Translations under genes and position numbers: made by a program
Notes under the pieces: model-generated
Database searches by the model: none
Seen by the model: the letters and a program-made list of their open reading frames with translations, nothing else
What the model was told of the DNA's origin: nothing
Assembly: GCA_012845835.1 (NCBI GenBank)
Contig: JABAKD010000006.1
Location: forward strand, 4,173,124 to 4,237,123
From: Undaria pinnatifida
Taxonomy: Eukaryota > Sar > Phaeophyceae > Laminariales > Alariaceae
Reading direction: 5' to 3'
Length of the DNA stretch: 64,000 bases
Shown here: in pieces, positions 58,501 to 63,333 of the stretch
Numbering within the stretch: the stretch's first letter is position 1
How the letters are laid out: the number at the start of each line of letters is the position of its first letter

Positions 58501-59976
58501 GCTGCACTCCCGGTATGCAGCCGCAAATGGCTTCGCTGCTGATTCCTCTGGCTGGCCTTGTACTGCTGCTCTTCCTGCTGGTGCTGCGGCTGCTGCTGGT
58601 GGGTTTTTTTCGGGCCCAGGCTGTTTGCTTTTATTGCTCTTTTTCGCCGAACCGATAAGCGCGCCGGACAGCGACAACATCGACGATACCGGGCGAAGAA
58701 ACTTGTTGCGCTCGTCCGCTGACGTTGCCGGTTCCGCGGATGCTTCGTGTCGTAGTGCTGCTATCCCTCCTCCTGCTGCTGCGGCTGCCGCTGATGGGCT
58801 CAATTGGGGCGGATGCTCGCTTCTATTGTTCTTCTTCACTAACCCGACGAGTGCGCTGGAGAGCCATGGCGTTGACGACGCCGGTCGAAGCAAACCGGTT
58901 TTCTCGTTGGCGGGATGCGCCGCCGCTGTCTCCTCTGCTTCATCTACCAGTGCTGCTCTTCCTGCTGCCGCTGTTGCCGCTGCTAGGCTCATCTGAGGAA
59001 AGTAGGGCCCCGGCTGTTCGCTCTTGCTCTCGCTCTTGCTCCTTGTCGAACCGATAAATGCGTCAGTTGGCGATGGCATTGACGATACAGGCCGGAGAAA
59101 TCCGTCGCGTTCGTCCGCTACCCCCGCCGCCTCCTCGTGTTCATCTACAAGTGCTGCTCTTCCAGCCGCTGCTGCTGCTGCTGCTGACGCTGCCGACGCT
59201 GCTGTTGATGCGGGGGTCATTTGAGGCAATTGGGGTCCCTGTTCGCTGGTGTTGCTCTCGCTCTTTCTTCTCGTCAAACCGATAAACGCGCTGGACAGCG
59301 ATATCAACGACGACACCGGCCGGAGAAACCCGGTGCGCTCGTTCGCGGGGGGCGTCGTGGCCGCCGCCACCGTCGTCGTCGTTGGCACCGCGCTCAAGTT
59401 TCCGGTGCTCCTGTTCCTGTTCCCGAGGCCTGACTTCGACCGCGGGAAGCCATCATTAGCGTCGTTGTCGCCTACCATCTTGTCCTCTGGGTGAGGGTGG
59501 CAGTTCGAGAACCCGCTGGTAGACCGCGGCGCAGAGGCTGACGATGACGCGTCACTCAGCCGCCGGAAAAAAAAATCATCTGCTTCTTGCTGCGGCCGGC
59601 ACTGCTCAACGGAGATGTTGCTACTGTTTCTGAGCTGCGGGGCGATGTGGCTGCTGCTGTTGTGCTGTGCCGCGATGTTGCTGTTGCTGCGCCGTGCCAC
59701 GATACTGCTGTCGCTGAGCGGTGAATCGGTGTAGTTGCTGCCGTGTTGCGCAGCTTTGTAGCTGCTGCTGTACTGCGGGTCGATGTTGCTGTTGTAATCC
59801 GCGGCGATATTGCCGCTGTTGATGTGCTGCGGGACAATGTGAGAGCTGCTGCTGATGCCGCTGTCGTTGCTCCTGTGGGATCTTCTTCTGCTGTTGTGGG
59901 AGGAGGGGGCTGCCCCCGACGAGTCCCTCGGTGGTGGGGTAGCCCCCGATATGCGGTCATGAAGGATGCCGTCCAT
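33715..59976 (-). CDS. Gene 2: GAF domain-HPP membrane domain fusion protein (8 exons, 1088 aa)
   Basis: Exons on the minus strand are 59976-58084, 55907-55684, 50616-50308, 37733-37562, 37035-36772, 36223-36098, 35500-35330 and 33822-33715. All introns are GT-AG and every phase joins (0, 2, 2, 0, 0, 0, 0). Residues 1 to about 585 are disordered, with four repeats around FLRPVSS. Residues about 588-785 form a GAF domain: GVGLPGIAWAAAKARVVNIS and DPSFNAGGR in exon 2, HTAMTVPLYSND and LMGVVVVYFPTPE in exon 3. Residues about 920-1088 form an HPP-family domain: FGALSTLMFALPAVPFAQPR, GIVHPPAGALC and the closing INNISPRRGYPVFW, at the spacing usual for the family. HPP members include plastid and cyanobacterial nitrite transporters, and GAF domains bind small ligands. 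Ligand and cargo here are unknown. There is no signal peptide, so the plastid is not assured as its site. Most uncertain are the true start and whether extra small exons exist. Confidence 0.8.
34207..34531 (+). mobile_element. Family E MITE with paired inverted ends
   Basis: The left arm CCCTTTAGAGCCCCCAAAAT...GTTGTAAAGGCGTT is mirrored by the right arm AACGCCTTAAAACTGG...GGGGGCTCTAAAGGAG. Arms are about 90 bp. It is inserted in intron 7 of gene 2 and has no ORF. Confidence 0.65.
34646..34895 (+). repeat. 126-bp tandem duplication that keeps an open frame
   Basis: GTGCGATTTTGCGGAAACTT starts at 34646 and again at 34772. With a 126-bp period (42 codons) the plus frame stays open: RFCGNLYRDDADAGRSIDLV occurs twice. 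A diverged relative lies at 33995-34170. It sits in an intron and antisense to gene 2, and no function is suggested. Confidence 0.75.
35330..35500 (-). CDS. Gene 2 exon 7: HPP signature exon
   Basis: The acceptor is TGATCTAG and the donor CGG|GTGAGT; 57 codons from MIAVSLFEKQQMVWLQK through ATVIMGMSLFGIVHPPAGAL to NKGASDER. HPPAGA is the family's naming motif. This start gives the usual spacing to the preceding AQPR-H; later AG sites would shorten a helix. Confidence 0.9.
35449..35845 (-). repeat. Four tandem copies of the exon 7 acceptor region
   Basis: The first 50-70 bp of exon 7, with its acceptor context, recur at about 35556, 35671 and 35773 (spacings about 107, 115 and 102 bp), separated by G-rich tracts. 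Copies keep GCAGTGAGCTTGTTCGAGAA but change AAGGCACTG to AATGCCCTG and lack the rest of the exon. Copy 3 has lost its AG; the outermost copy keeps TTTTAG|ATG. Confidence 0.85.
36098..36223 (-). CDS. Gene 2 exon 6: HPP helices with AQPR motif
   Basis: The acceptor is GATAACAG and the donor TCG|GTGAGT; 42 codons. EDLFVLSGSFGALSTLMFAL and VPFAQPRIIVSAHTLA match the conserved 'GaSavLlFa..p.aQPr.vi.gH' pattern of HPP proteins. A CAGCA microsatellite lies 8 bp upstream of the exon. Confidence 0.9.
36295..36480 (+). repeat. G/GGA purine tract in intron 5
   Basis: Nearly uninterrupted GGGAGGC-type sequence with a run of about 18 G at 36417-36434. Long Gly/Arg-rich plus frames here are artefacts. Confidence 0.7.
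36772..37035 (-). CDS. Gene 2 exon 5: start of HPP domain
   Basis: The acceptor is CTTATTTAG and the donor GAG|GTATGT; 88 codons in phase 0. The product opens SGAIPSGAAVVLFRESSRRS and passes through a cytosolic segment. It then enters the first membrane helix AFVTWAGTFISIGLVEMIF and ends NGSIRWRGE. Confidence 0.8.
37150..37192 (-). pseudogene. Diverged fragment of exon 5's 5' end
   Basis: GCACCCCGCGGCAGCCCCTG on plus resembles 36999-37020 (GCACCACGGCAGCCCCCGAT) inside exon 5, and the resemblance continues for about 40 bp. It lies about 130 bp upstream of exon 5 in intron 4. It is too short and altered to code. Confidence 0.5.
37478..37530 (+). repeat. Poly-C tract of about 32 bases
   Basis: An uninterrupted C run at 37478-37509 lies in intron 4, next to exon 4's donor. 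Confidence 0.85.
37562..37733 (-). CDS. Gene 2 exon 4: linker between GAF and HPP
   Basis: The acceptor is TTTTTCAG and the donor ACCG|GTGAGT. One base completes a Lys codon with exon 3, then 57 codons (YHQLTGKSIMDVVRVDSMES to SIEKSKRSVIEP). Phases agree on both sides across the 12.6-kb intron 3. No domain is recognised; it is hydrophilic and basic at the end. Confidence 0.7.
37862..38745 (+). pseudogene. LINE-type reverse transcriptase, C-terminal remnant
   Basis: Three plus-strand frames read in order: LRAEPGVYPLETNVGVIKLK (to 38038), then YGGLREDIGMKTYLHGPMDY to EDVATNMCPRGTTLE (38194-38388), then THIVGECEIYKEERDALEED to the TGA at 38711-38713. The Cys/His pattern MCPRG...RTHIVGEC-YKEER is the C-terminal zinc-finger-like end of non-LTR retrotransposon polyproteins. 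Frameshifts near 38036 and 38384 and stops near 38130 break it. A short 3' leader and an A-rich run (38730-38745) follow, as expected for a LINE 3' end. Inserted in intron 3 of gene 2 in antisense orientation. Confidence 0.75.
38995..39274 (+). mobile_element. Family A MITE, copy 1
   Basis: Ends GACGCGTGCTACGATAGAG and CTCTACCTTAGCACACGTC form terminal inverted repeats. The interior has TTTTGGCGAAAATATT, CTGAATGACGGGGGCTCC, CCTAGGCCATGGGAT and CTTAAGCTCCCAATTTGAGG. At least ten copies lie between 38.9 and 62.4 kb. Confidence 0.75.
39300..39600 (+). repeat. Repeat shared with 48640-48960
   Basis: ACTGATCCTACGAT, C tract, TCTTTAACGCACGTTTCACG, GACACGAGGAAGGG, GTGGCAAGGGGCAACGTATT and ACCGGCGATTTC recur in the same order at 48680-48930. 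It borders the exon 4-like fragment at 39602. Confidence 0.6.
39602..39700 (-). pseudogene. Broken copy of exon 4's 5' end plus intron flank
   Basis: On minus, GTATTTTCAG|GTACCACAAC followed by CTTACTGG matches exon 4 (TTTTTCAG|ATACCACCAG, CTGACGG), and the upstream flank AAAACGGGAACAG also matches. The frame (YHNLTGVL) is lost soon after. Confidence 0.6.
39833..39885 (-). pseudogene. Broken copy of exon 4's interior
   Basis: Minus strand CTGACCGGAAAAATGGTAG and onward encodes LTGKMVVDEIRIDAMPL beside LTGKSIMDVVRVDSMES of exon 4. The reading frame stops about 12 codons later. Conservative replacements suggest descent from a coding copy. Confidence 0.55.
40600..43870. other. Intron 3 stretch, no element resolved
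   Basis: Apart from copies of the 5.5-kb-type repeat at 42200-42300 and 42390-42545, this stretch shows no paired ends, arrays or protein-like frames that I can support. Confidence 0.4.
43874..44126 (-). mobile_element. Family A MITE, copy 2
   Basis: GACGCGTGCTACGACAGAG and TCGATCGTAGCACGCGTC form the inverted ends. Inner order is reversed relative to copy 1 (CAATTTGGGAGC first, GGAGCCCCGCCATTCAG last). Confidence 0.75.
44938..45020 (+). repeat. Family D element end
   Basis: GTACCAACAACGCAGCTTGC followed by AAAGATGAGTATTGACC. The open frame reads MSIDLKFVELTADIL. The same extended end occurs inverted at 47725-47795. Confidence 0.6.
45540..45915 (-). mobile_element. tRNA-derived SINE (family C), copy 1
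   Basis: On minus, GCAAGTGGTCAAACGGACTA, then GTGGGTTCGATCCCCACATC CACCA, gives a tRNA-like head with a perfect B box and T-arm. A body of AATACTCTCCCCGGTATACC, CGTATATCCGGCCGACC and CCCGCCGTTTCAGG follows, then a second partial head (TTAGTTTGGGTAAGC). No coding capacity, as expected for a Pol III SINE. Confidence 0.65.
45938..46130 (+). repeat. Tandem repeat, about 84-bp unit, 2.3 copies
   Basis: GATCCTTCACTGTGCTCC, C tract, GGTAAATGCTGCCCGTTTTG and GTGTCAGCGTGTTGGG recur between SINE copies 1 and 2. Confidence 0.75.
46130..46425 (-). mobile_element. tRNA-derived SINE (family C), copy 2
   Basis: Same head and body as copy 1, almost identical. The B box here reads GGGTTCGATCCCC and the anticodon-side part GTCGTCGACAGACC is unchanged. 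The close identity suggests recent spread or local duplication. Confidence 0.65.
46568..46852 (-). mobile_element. Family A MITE, copy 3
   Basis: The left end is decayed (GCGTGCTTCGATGATGGAAG); the right end CTCAATCGTAGCACGCGTC is intact. Inner blocks match copy 2. Confidence 0.65.
47150..47324 (-). repeat. Family D body, inverted partner of 51718-51890
   Basis: The minus strand carries ACACAGGCCACCCTTTGC, CAGGTTCCACGTTGG and TGTTCCACAATCGCCACGG in the order found on plus at 51718-51850. The family D copy was split by the SINE at 47325-47700, and its end lies at 47725-47880. Confidence 0.6.
47325..47700 (+). mobile_element. tRNA-derived SINE (family C), copy 3
   Basis: Plus orientation: GCAAGTGGCCGAACGGACTA, CCTGGGTTCAAATCCCACATC, AATACTCTCCCCGGTG, CTATATCCGGCCGACCTGC and a second partial head at 47620-47700. 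It interrupts a family D element. Confidence 0.65.
47725..47880 (-). repeat. Family D end, inverted
   Basis: The minus strand reads GTACCAACAACGCAGCTTGC, AAAGATGAGTATCGACCC and GAACTCACGGCTGACATCC (MSIDPKFVELTADI). The outer flank (TATATTACAAG, GACGACGCCATGTATA) matches 51530-51600. Confidence 0.65.
48191..48485 (+). mobile_element. Family A MITE, copy 4
   Basis: Ends GACGCGTGCCACGATAGA and CTCCATCGTACCACGCGTC; inner TTTTTTTGGCAAAAATGG and CTGAATGACGGGGTTCC. Confidence 0.75.
48640..48960 (+). repeat. Repeat shared with 39300-39600
   Basis: Same ordered blocks as the partner copy, including GTGGCAAGGGGCACCATATT and ACCGGCGATTTCG, followed by a G tract. Confidence 0.6.
50308..50616 (-). CDS. 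Gene 2 exon 3: GAF C-terminal half
   Basis: The acceptor is AAAGCAG and the donor ATCAA|GTGAGT. One base completes the Arg codon from exon 2, 102 codons follow, and two bases are left over. It encodes LFQAGRLFHTAMTVPLYSND, LMGVVVVYFPTPENHAPALM and the closing helix, then a short hydrophobic run KIAILFAMPMFI. Third positions are strongly GC-rich. Confidence 0.85.
50731..50940 (-). pseudogene. Broken tandem copy 1 of exon 3
   Basis: It matches the first two thirds of exon 3 and its acceptor (GCGAAACAG|GCTGTTCC), with HMAMTAPLCSNDGIHLW corresponding to HTAMTVPLYSNDGIQLW. A two-base insertion just after the start (CTCTCTTCC for CTCTTCC) shifts the frame, and the strand reading Val-Val-Val-Tyr is altered. 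It lies about 115 bp upstream of exon 3 in intron 2. Confidence 0.8.
51045..51235 (-). pseudogene. Broken tandem copy 2 of exon 3
   Basis: The minus frame MTAPLYSDSATPLLGVRTTK continues LMGAVVVYLPAPENPASALI, closely following exon 3's LMGVVVVYFPTPENHAPALM. Small insertions upstream of the ATG break the join to a splice acceptor, and the 3' third with the donor is missing. Confidence 0.8.
51281..51540 (+). mobile_element. Family A MITE, decayed copy
   Basis: ACGTGCTACGACTGAGGGTA and TTTTTTGGCAAAAGAAAACG mark the left end, and CCTAGGCCATG lies inside. The right end is not clear. Confidence 0.4.
51590..51890 (+). repeat. Family D element with open frame
   Basis: GTACCAACGACGCAGTTTGC leads into ATG at 51624. 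The 121-codon frame starts MRIDPKFVELTADVLK and runs through the conserved body (ACACAGGCCACCC, CAGGTTCCACGTTGG). The frame continues past the region shared with 47150-47324, so its full length is not conserved. It may be a mobile-element terminus that happens to begin with a reading frame. Confidence 0.55.
52060..52380 (+). repeat. Three tandem units of about 120 bp
   Basis: GCGCAGCGTAGCTTTTATC plus ATTGTTGCGCAATTGAT and CACGAGAAAAAGCTTAAGGT CGCAAAAA recur three times with T/G runs between. Confidence 0.75.
52382..52669 (+). mobile_element. Family A MITE, copy 5
   Basis: Ends GACGCACGATACGATATGG and CTCTATCGTAGCACGCGTC; inner CTGAATGACGGGGATCCTT and CTTAAGCTTCC. Confidence 0.7.
52961..53309 (-). 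mobile_element. Family A MITE, copy 6
   Basis: Ends GTCGCGTGCTACGATAGAG and CTCTATCGTAGCGCCTGTC; reversed inner order. A truncated relative starts at 52819. Confidence 0.6.
53345..53590 (+). repeat. CCCGA-family element, diverged
   Basis: GGGTCGGATCACTTCTCG, GGTTGACCCGGCCCGACG, short CCCAACCCGAC repeats, CAAAAACCTCCTGATCCGAC and CGCGGGTCGGTTCGTGGCCC keep the family order with few array units. Confidence 0.55.
53948..54668 (+). repeat. 72-bp tandem array that turns around: 6 direct, 4 inverted units
   Basis: Direct units start with GATCAAGGCTACGGTAGG at 53948, 54021, 54094, 54168, 54238 and 54311. From about 54381 the same unit runs in reverse four times (AGAGGTATACCCTTTTTTGG ... CTACCGTAGCCTTGATC), ending at 54668. 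The arms could fold over roughly 290 bp. In intron 2 of gene 2. Confidence 0.9.
55138..55345 (+). repeat. CAGC/CAGG microsatellite
   Basis: About 200 bp of GCCAGCCAGGCA-type repeats, with GCCTGCCAGCCA towards the end. Long open frames on both strands are artefacts. It lies about 340 bp downstream of exon 2's donor in intron 2. Confidence 0.9.
55684..55907 (-). CDS. Gene 2 exon 2: GAF core
   Basis: The acceptor is GTATTTAG and the donor AGAAG|GTAGGC. 74 codons plus two bases run from NNSTQLPSTM through EAYGRGVGLPGIAW and AKARVVNISTLTGDPSFN. The Gly-Leu-Pro-Gly-x-x-Trp and Val-Val-Asn-Ile patterns are typical of GAF domains. Confidence 0.8.
55913..55973 (-). repeat. Family D end abutting gene 2 exon 2
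   Basis: The minus strand reads GCAGCTTCCAAAGATGAGC and encodes MSIGPKFIELRADV. It ends a few bases before the exon 2 acceptor, so this repeat supplies part of the sequence where the branch point would be expected. Confidence 0.55.
56140..57330 (+). repeat. C-tract-rich repeats related to 15.1-15.6 kb
   Basis: Blocks of 8-30 C alternate with GCACATATTGAGCTGCCCCA, AAACCGTCAGATTTATCCCC and TCGCTTTTGATCAAAACCAG, as at 15170-15540. Pro-rich plus frames here are artefacts. Confidence 0.75.
57332..57778. repeat. Near-perfect palindrome of about 450 bp (two family D arms)
   Basis: The left arm runs AAACGGGTTTTATAG, CCGCGCACAGACTGAC, TGTTGACCCTGATAGC, CCTATATCCTTAATGAGGAC and CACAGCTTGCAAAGATGAG. 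It is mirrored by the right arm ending GCGCGGAAACTATGAAACCC. The centre is the AT run near 57545-57565. Arms are about 220 bp. Confidence 0.85.
57904..57938 (+). repeat. Interstitial telomere-like repeat
   Basis: About five CCCTAA-type units with small changes (AACCCTAACCCTAGCCCTAA). TTAGGG-type repeats are the expected telomere of brown algae. It lies in intron 1 of gene 2, about 150 bp from exon 1's donor. Confidence 0.7.
58084..59976 (-). CDS. Gene 2 exon 1: disordered N-terminus, repeats, start of GAF
   Basis: 631 codons from ATG (MDGILHDRISGATPPP) to the donor GAG|GTTAGC, a weak but valid GT site. The first 200 residues are Ser/Asn/His-rich. Residues about 210-480 hold four repeats with (F/L)LRP(V/A)SS, a basic KS/RK patch and Ala-rich linkers. 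The last 45 residues (APALRYLMEVMCTDLIACGE onward) look like the first helix and strand of the GAF domain. An upstream in-frame TAA near 60040 limits extension. Confidence 0.8.
58600..59345 (-). repeat. Four coding repeats inside gene 2 exon 1
   Basis: Anchors of the type (N/D)ER-GFLRPVSS lie near 59305-59345, 59070-59119, 58873-58915 and 58680-58722, spaced about 235, 200 and 195 bp. Each is followed by a helix-like AFIG/ALIG motif, a basic KS-rich patch and an Ala-rich stretch ending GRAAL. Confidence 0.8.
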
Positions 59977-60260
59977 TCTCCGTGTGCGGCGAGTTCCGAC
60001 CGCAGCAGTGGCAGTAACCCCAAGCTTACAGCCCACAGCTTACAGCCAACCGTTTACAGACAACACAGCCCCACCGCGTAGCGCCGACTCTCCACAGCAC
60101 ACTGCCCACCAAACGTCGCACACAGCCCTCAAGCTCACAGGCCACAGCCCACAGCGCACAGCGCACAACAAGCTCACAAGCCCGCACAGTGGCCTACCGT
60201 TCGAGCGAGACCAGGGTGGGAAATAAAGAAGGGGCGGTTTTGACTTCACGGGGGCTTGGT
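59977..60260 (-). promoter_or_regulatory. Presumed 5' leader and promoter of gene 2
   Basis: CACAGC-rich sequence precedes the ATG at 59976. On the minus strand an in-frame TAA lies at about 60040. No TATA box is clear. Assignment rests on position only. Confidence 0.3.
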
Positions 60261-60739
60261 TATATCTTGATTGAAGTACAGCGACCGAAACAAAACGACA
60301 ACAAATACGATGTTTTCAAGCGTCTACCAGCAGCGTGATCCCGCAGCTGTACGATTACGATCAGCACGCTGCTGCGCCCCCATCCCGTACGAGCGTTTTT
60401 GAAGTGTTGTCGGTTTGGACACCATGTTGCATCATCATCACCACCAAACCAGCAGTGACCCATTATTAAACGGTAATCGTCAATTCTTTTTGTCGTCAAT
60501 TTTTCCGTTCTAAGTCTCAAAGGGGTTAAGCCAAAGTCAAACACGCCGAGGGTCCGACTAGGGGTAACGTCGTAGGATTATACCAATGCCACGATAGGGA
60601 GGTAGGTCCCTTTATTAGGGACCTTTTTTTGCCGTGGCCCTGAGTCACTCGCGCGATTGACAGCCCCCCTGTTCCATTGCGGTGCCAAGCTTTGGTGCTA
60701 TTTTTATCCGGCGACGTGAACACGCAATGCAATAGTTAG

Positions 60740-61033
60740 CCGCGTGCTACGACAGAGGTGCACCACTTTTTTTTCCTCTGAGGTTGCCCAATTTGGGACC
60801 TTAACATTAGACCTCTCCCAAAAAAAACTGATCCCGAGAAACGTTAGGCTGCTACATACCGTGGATGAAAAACTCCATGGCCTAGGTACACGGACGAAAA
60901 ATCACGAAAAAAAAAATTGGCCTAGACTAAGTTGTTTATTTTTTTCCGACGATAGTATTAGTAGGTTAAGGAGCCCCGTCATTCAGAAACCATTTTCGCC
61001 AAAAAAAAGTATACCTCTATCGTAGCGTGCGTC
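60740..61033 (-). mobile_element. Family A MITE, copy 7
   Basis: Ends CGCGTGCTACGACAGAGGTG and CCTCTATCGTAGCGTGCGTC; inner CCATGGCCTAGGTACAC and GGAGCCCCGTCATTCAGAAA. Confidence 0.75.
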
Positions 61034-61189
61034 GTTAGCCTCGCTGCGCCAAGCTTGTCGCGTAATTTGGCTCGACTCCCTTCGGGAAAAAGGGGGGTAC
61101 TCTCCCTACCGTAGTCTCGGGCGTTAGTTAGGGCTTGTTCGATGCGCGTCGACGAGGAAATAAGTAGCTGGAACCTTCCCGCGATAGAG

Positions 61190-61451
61190 TCGAACGCTAC
61201 GATAGAGGGGTGCACACCACTTTTTTTCTTAATACTACCCCTCAATTTTGGAGGTTAAGACCTCTCCCAAAAGTTGATTTGCAGAAAAATAAAACTTCTA
61301 CCGCATGAAAACCTCGTGGTCTAGGTACACAACGACAAGATATCCAAGAAAGAAAAAATGTGTTATTTCCGACCATTTCGGGTTAAGGAGCTCCGTCATT
61401 CAGAAAGCCATTTTCGCCAAAAAAAGGTATACCTCTATCGTAGCATACGTC
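61190..61451 (-). mobile_element. Family A MITE, copy 8
   Basis: Ends CGAACGCTACGATAGAGGGG and CCTCTATCGTAGCATACGTC; same inner order as copy 7. Confidence 0.7.
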
Positions 61452-61701
61452 TAAACAAGAAGGCGCGTACGGAAGAGGGGAGGGGGGAGAAGAGGAATCT
61501 GCTCAGTGACCCCGGATGTGAGTTACGTCTAGGGAGGGAGAAGGAGAAAGGAAAAAGCGCGAACGGAATAGAAGGGATGAGCAAACCGAACCAAAAACCA
61601 AGAAAAAAAAATCTCACCCCGGCAACCGTGGCAGTGCGGTAAGTTTAACCCGTCTGAGGCTTTAAAGGGAAGTAAGTGCTGTTTAAAACAAAATGGCGAC
61701 T

Positions 61702-62018
61702 GACGGGTGCTACGATAGAGGTACACCTGCTAGCACTTTTTCGCCAACAATATTTTCTGAATGACGTGAGGCTCCTTAACCCTAACTCGGTGTGAAATTT
61801 TGCAGTCTTGTTTTGCTGTGATTGTGTGCGTTTTTGTACCTCTATGCAAGCCACATGTTTTGTTTTTTTCGTTCATCTCGGGTTTTCACGTTTTTTTTTG
61901 TTTGTGTTGGTATTGATTATCAGTTTTTGGGTGAGGCATACAGAGCCCCCATTAAGTCAACGACCTTGCAGACCAAAATAAAAAAAAAGTGCACCTCCAC
62001 CGCGCCGTGGCATGTGCC
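61702..62018 (+). mobile_element. Family A MITE, copy 9
   Basis: Left end GACGGGTGCTACGATAGAGG; the right end is altered (CACCTCCACCGCGCCGTGG). Inner CTGAATGACGTGAGGCTCC. Confidence 0.6.
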
Positions 62019-62074
62019 CATGACGCGTGCTGCGATAGAGGTAGCACTTTTTGTAGGGGGGATGTTTCAACGGC

Positions 62075-62330
62075 GACGCGCGCTACGATAGAGGTATCAT
62101 TTTTTTGTCTGATTTTTTTTCTTGAATGACGGGGATCCTTGACCCCAAATCGTCGGAAACACGCCTTTTTCTTGCATGGCTCTCGAGTTGTGTACCTAGC
62201 TAGGAGGCCATGGGATTTTTCATCCGGTTTTTTTCTTCAAATCAGTTTTGGGAGAGGTCTTCGCTCCCAAATTGAGGGGTAGTATTAAGAAAAAAAAGTG
62301 AAAGGTTGCACCTTTATCGTGGCACGCGTT
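62075..62330 (+). mobile_element. Family A MITE, copy 10
   Basis: Ends GACGCGCGCTACGATAGAGG and CTTTATCGTGGCACGCGTT; inner GAATGACGGGGATCCTTGAC and GGAGGCCATGGGATTTTTC. Confidence 0.7.
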
Positions 62331-62774
62331 CGGTTGTGATACACCCCCACTTCCACCACCAGGCTTTTTGAGCGCGTTCGCACGAGTGACTCTGCCACTC
62401 GCACGAGCGACTCTGTAGCTCACGGACAAAGAGACAATCGATTGGGCGATATATTGGCGCAGCTGGCGTAGCTTGCAAACAATGTTACAGTCAGTCGCGG
62501 ATTCACGAAGAAGCGCATTTAAGACAGTTCACGAAATCTTATCGTCGCAAAAGGAACAAGAGGGCGTCACTCTCGCGAGTGACTCCAGGCCATATTGCAG
62601 AAAAAAGGCCCAATCAGAGACCCCCCAACTGCTGTACGTAGCCTGGATGTTAAAATGTGTTCTGAATGACGGGATCCTTAATAAACCGTCTGGAGTTCGC
62701 TCTTTTTTCTGCACGATTTTTCGTTGTGTGCCCCTGCACCATGGGATAGTTCAACAGGGGTGGGTGGTATGTAC

Positions 62775-63050
62775 TGTAAACCGGTCGCCCCGGTGGCGTA
62801 TCAGGTTATCCCCGAGCCTGGTATAGGTCAGTTTCGTGAGTTCGAGCCCCGCCGAGTGCATACTCTCGGGACTTTTTCTTGTGCACAAATTGACTTGCGG
62901 AAAGCGCGAGAGCGTGAGTTAGCAACACTCGATGAAAAATCGACGAGCAGTGGGATTGCTGAACCCTATGCGCGATAAAAAATGAAGGCAAGAACCGGGG
63001 GGGGAGAAGGGACGACACCTGTGACCACGGCTTGTCCAGAAGCTGGAAAA
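62775..63050 (+). mobile_element. SINE-like element with tRNA-like head
   Basis: GTGGCGTATCAGGTTATCC (A-box-like) and GAGTTCGAGCCCCGCC (good B box) lie about 55 bases apart. The body reads GGGACTTTTTCTTGTGCAC, GCGGAAAGCGCGAGAGCG and CACCTGTGACCACGGCTTG. Fragments occur at 3085-3275 and 8990-9070. It differs from family C. Confidence 0.5.
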
Positions 63051-63333
63051 TAGAAGTGTGAGAAAAAAAAAGCACTGTATGTACCAGGTATGTAGCAGAT
63101 TTCGTTTTCTCCAAAACGGTTTTTGGGCTGTGTCCAAAGCTCCTCACGGGAGGAACCCTGAGGAAGAAGCATGTTGCACCTGTCTGTACCGTATCATGTG
63201 TCCCATCGTATTGTAATATTCATTCGTGTCGTACGCGGTGACCCGCAGCCATGACGTTGAATAATAAGCTGGAGCGTGGGAGGGCGATGAGAAGGAGGAC
63301 GATGGTGGGCCAGATGTCGGGAGCATTTTTTTT

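Noticed and set aside
58211..58996. 261-codon plus ORF opposite gene 2 exon 1
   Set aside because: A shadow of the Ala/Ser-rich coding exon; Leu/Ala repeats mirror its Ala-rich linkers.
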